6,706 nucleotides of DNA from Gammaproteobacteria bacterium (lineage in GTDB: Bacteria > Pseudomonadota > Gammaproteobacteria > Steroidobacterales > UBA11654). Where the stretch lies: contig DTSX01000105.1 of assembly GCA_012965065.1 (NCBI GenBank), positions 1-6,706 of the forward strand, read 5' to 3'. The position numbers and the translations under genes were made by a program. Below the pieces are notes generated by a model, which had not been told where the DNA came from, searched no databases, and worked only from the letters and a program-made list of their open reading frames with translations. Shown piece by piece: positions 5,541-6,706 of the stretch (within the stretch, counting starts at the first letter, position 1; every line of letters starts with the position of its first letter).

Positions 5541-6512
5541 TTATCTATCTTTGTGTGCCAGACTGTATAGGGAGACAGCCGCCAGAATGACAAGCCCTTT
5601 GATGATGAATTGGGTTTCTATGTCCAGGCCTATTAGGACAACCATGGTGCTCAATATTTGTATGATCAGAACCCCTGCGATTGTACCCATGAGTTGACCC
5701 TTTCCACCAAAAAATGACGTCCCACCAACTACAGCTGCGGCAATGGAATCTAGATCCAGGCCAGTTGCAATAAATCGATCCACATAACCCACGTAGCCAG
5801 TCAGAATCACACCGGATATAACTGCAAGTCCACTTCCTAAAACATAAACTGATATTTTAATAAAATTAACCGGGATTCCATTAAGTCTTGCTGCTTCAGG
5901 GTTGCTTCCAACTGCATAAATTCTACGGCCATAAGATGTTCGCCTCAAAATGATCAGAAAGAGACCATTAAGTATTAGCCATAGAAGTAGTGGAATGGAG
6001 AGAAATCCCCAGGATTTGTTTACCAAACCTAGAGCTTCTGGGACGAATCCGCTGGGTACTCCACGTGTGAATGCTTGCTGGACTCCCGTAACGAGGAAAA
6101 GCATTACCAGTGTTGCCACAAGCGGAGGGACTTTGCGTTTGGTAATCAGCAGCCCGTTAGCCAATCCAATAAGCATTCCGATAATTAAAGCTATCAGAAT
6201 AGCAACCGGAATCATTTCATTCCTACCATTACTCACTTCAGCCACCACCATTGAAGTCATGACGATGACTCCCCCTACGGAAAGATCTAACCCCGCAACA
6301 AGCATGACCATAGTTTGGCCAATAGCTATTATCCCAAGCTGAGCACATTGTCGGAACATGACGGCAAGTGTTTCTTTTTCAAACATATTCGGAGTGATCA
6401 GGGCCGAAATAATAAGCAGTATAACAAGAGTTAAATATACACCGTATTGTTCAATGAACTGGCGAAATTTAAAAGTAGGTTTATCCTTAATAGCTGAGGG
6501 CACTGAATCCAT
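5541..6512 (-). CDS. CUT2 sugar ABC importer permease, subunit 2 (RbsC-like)
   Basis: This 323-residue inner-membrane permease is homologous to, but clearly different from, the 311-residue permease downstream. A cytoplasmic N-terminal tail of about 22 residues precedes the first helix (about 24-40). TMVMLVAGLDLSVGG (67-81) carries the GLDLSVG hallmark. Further helices lie at about 82-92, 100-123, 129-146 and 168-189. YGRRIYAVGSNPEAARLNGIPV (194-215) is the textbook coupling segment, and IAAAVVGGTSFFGGKG (257-272) the conserved late motif. It is the first gene of the leftward set, followed by the ATPase and permease 1. No Shine-Dalgarno is visible before the ATG. A -10-like TATAAC (6525-6520, minus strand) ends 7 nt before it, which could give a leaderless message. 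Two unlike permeases with one fused ATPase resemble the arrangement in LsrC/LsrD or RhaP/RhaQ systems. That is family knowledge and does not identify the substrate. Confidence 0.9.
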   Translation of the reverse strand: MDSVPSAIKDKPTFKFRQFIEQYGVYLTLVILLIISALITPNMFEKETLAVMFRQCAQLGIIAIGQTMVMLVAGLDLSVGGVIVMTSMVVAEVSNGRNEMIPVAILIALIIGMLIGLANGLLITKRKVPPLVATLVMLFLVTGVQQAFTRGVPSGFVPEALGLVNKSWGFLSIPLLLWLILNGLFLIILRRTSYGRRIYAVGSNPEAARLNGIPVNFIKISVYVLGSGLAVISGVILTGYVGYVDRFIATGLDLDSIAAAVVGGTSFFGGKGQLMGTIAGVLIIQILSTMVVLIGLDIETQFIIKGLVILAAVSLYSLAHKDR

Positions 6513-6519
6513 TACTAAA

Positions 6520-6525
6520 GTTATA
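6520..6525 (-). promoter_or_regulatory. Possible -10 element just before permease 2
   Basis: On the minus strand TATAAC (5 of 6 matches to TATAAT) ends 7 nt upstream of the permease 2 ATG, so a transcript could begin at or next to the start codon. No good -35 hexamer is present: TTGCTC lies 19 bp upstream with only 3 of 6 matches. In such AT-rich DNA the match may be chance. Confidence 0.25.
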
Positions 6526-6528
6526 TAT

Positions 6529-6687
6529 TTAAGTTCTTATCTTTGAGCAATTAATCTTAATCTTAGATAAAGTAAAGGGGAATTGTAAAAGGATCAAGAA
6601 AAAAATCAGAGTTTCACCCGCTCTCTCAGTATCACTGGGACTGCGATCAAGGAATTGTTGTAAATACTGTATAGGTTTTTCGTTCAT
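6529..6687 (-). CDS. Doubtful 52-codon reading frame upstream of permease 2
   Basis: A minus-strand ATG at 6687-6685 opens 52 codons beginning MNEKPIQYLQQFLDRSPSD and ending at TAA (6531-6529), 16 bp before the permease 2 start. The frame is also open upstream to the window edge, so it could be the end of a longer gene. The first half is protein-like and acidic. The second half, a hydrophobic stretch followed by Lys/Ile, looks like translated AT-rich spacer. There is no ribosome site and I recognise no family. It may simply be the non-coding leader of the transporter set. Confidence 0.15.
   Translation of the reverse strand: MNEKPIQYLQQFLDRSPSDTERAGETLIFFLILLQFPFTLSKIKINCSKIRT
6551..6570. 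repeat. TTAATC tandem repeat joined to TTAGATAA upstream of permease 2
   Basis: TTAATC is repeated exactly (6551-6556 and 6557-6562) and runs into TTAGATAA (6563-6570). AGATAA (6565-6570) can also pair with TTATCT (6538-6543). These lie about 25-60 bp upstream of the permease 2 start and could be an operator, but no regulator is known for them. Confidence 0.25.
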
Positions 6688-6706
6688 TCGTTGTTTAACC
6701 GTTCCA

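Noticed and set aside
6590..6635. Possible terminator on the minus strand: AGAG...CTCT followed by a run of seven T, and a 7-bp hairpin at 6626-6642
   Set aside because: The stem next to the T-run is only 4 bp with a 9-base loop, and the better hairpin lies about 18 nt from the T-run. Neither forms a standard intrinsic terminator.
1..6706. CRISPR arrays, insertion sequences, integrases, toxin-antitoxin pairs or phage genes
   Set aside because: No spaced repeats, terminal inverted repeats with a transposase, or matching protein motifs are seen on either strand.

Overview
The window is AT-rich bacterial DNA (roughly 40% G+C by eye). It carries a complete CUT2-type (ribose/xylose-like) sugar ABC importer, a metallo-beta-lactamase-fold hydrolase and a flavin-binding PPOX-fold protein. 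A cleavable signal peptide on the binding protein and a type 1 periplasmic-binding fold suggest a Gram-negative host. Sigma-70-like promoter elements and AGGAG-type ribosome sites fit a proteobacterium or a similar uncultured lineage. Nothing here fixes the taxon.

Layout from left to right. Positions 3-116 (+) look like the last 37 codons of an unidentified gene that enters from outside. 186-755 (-) is a PPOX-family protein with an odd cysteine-rich insertion. 756-940 is a divergent promoter region with a good promoter for the rightward genes and two palindromes built on one half-site. 941-2077 (+) is the sugar-binding protein and 2199-2945 (+) is the MBL-fold hydrolase. Facing them and ending 36 bp away is a leftward set: permease 2 (6512-5541), double-NBD ATPase (5484-3967) and permease 1 (3917-2982). 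6513-6706 is the upstream region of that set and holds only a doubtful small reading frame.

How the genes could work together: the binding protein captures a sugar or sugar-like ligand outside the inner membrane. Two non-identical permeases form a probable heterodimeric channel, and the fused ATPase drives import. The hydrolase next to the binding-protein gene could open an ester, lactone or thioester in the same pathway. The substrate cannot be read from the sequence, and neither a sugar kinase nor a regulator gene is in the window. The core families are well known. The points worth a second look are the splitting of one importer into two convergent units, the paired palindromes between PPOX and the binding protein, the Cys cluster in the PPOX protein, and the one-sided degeneration of the ATPase sites. 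I see no clearly new defence or mobile system.
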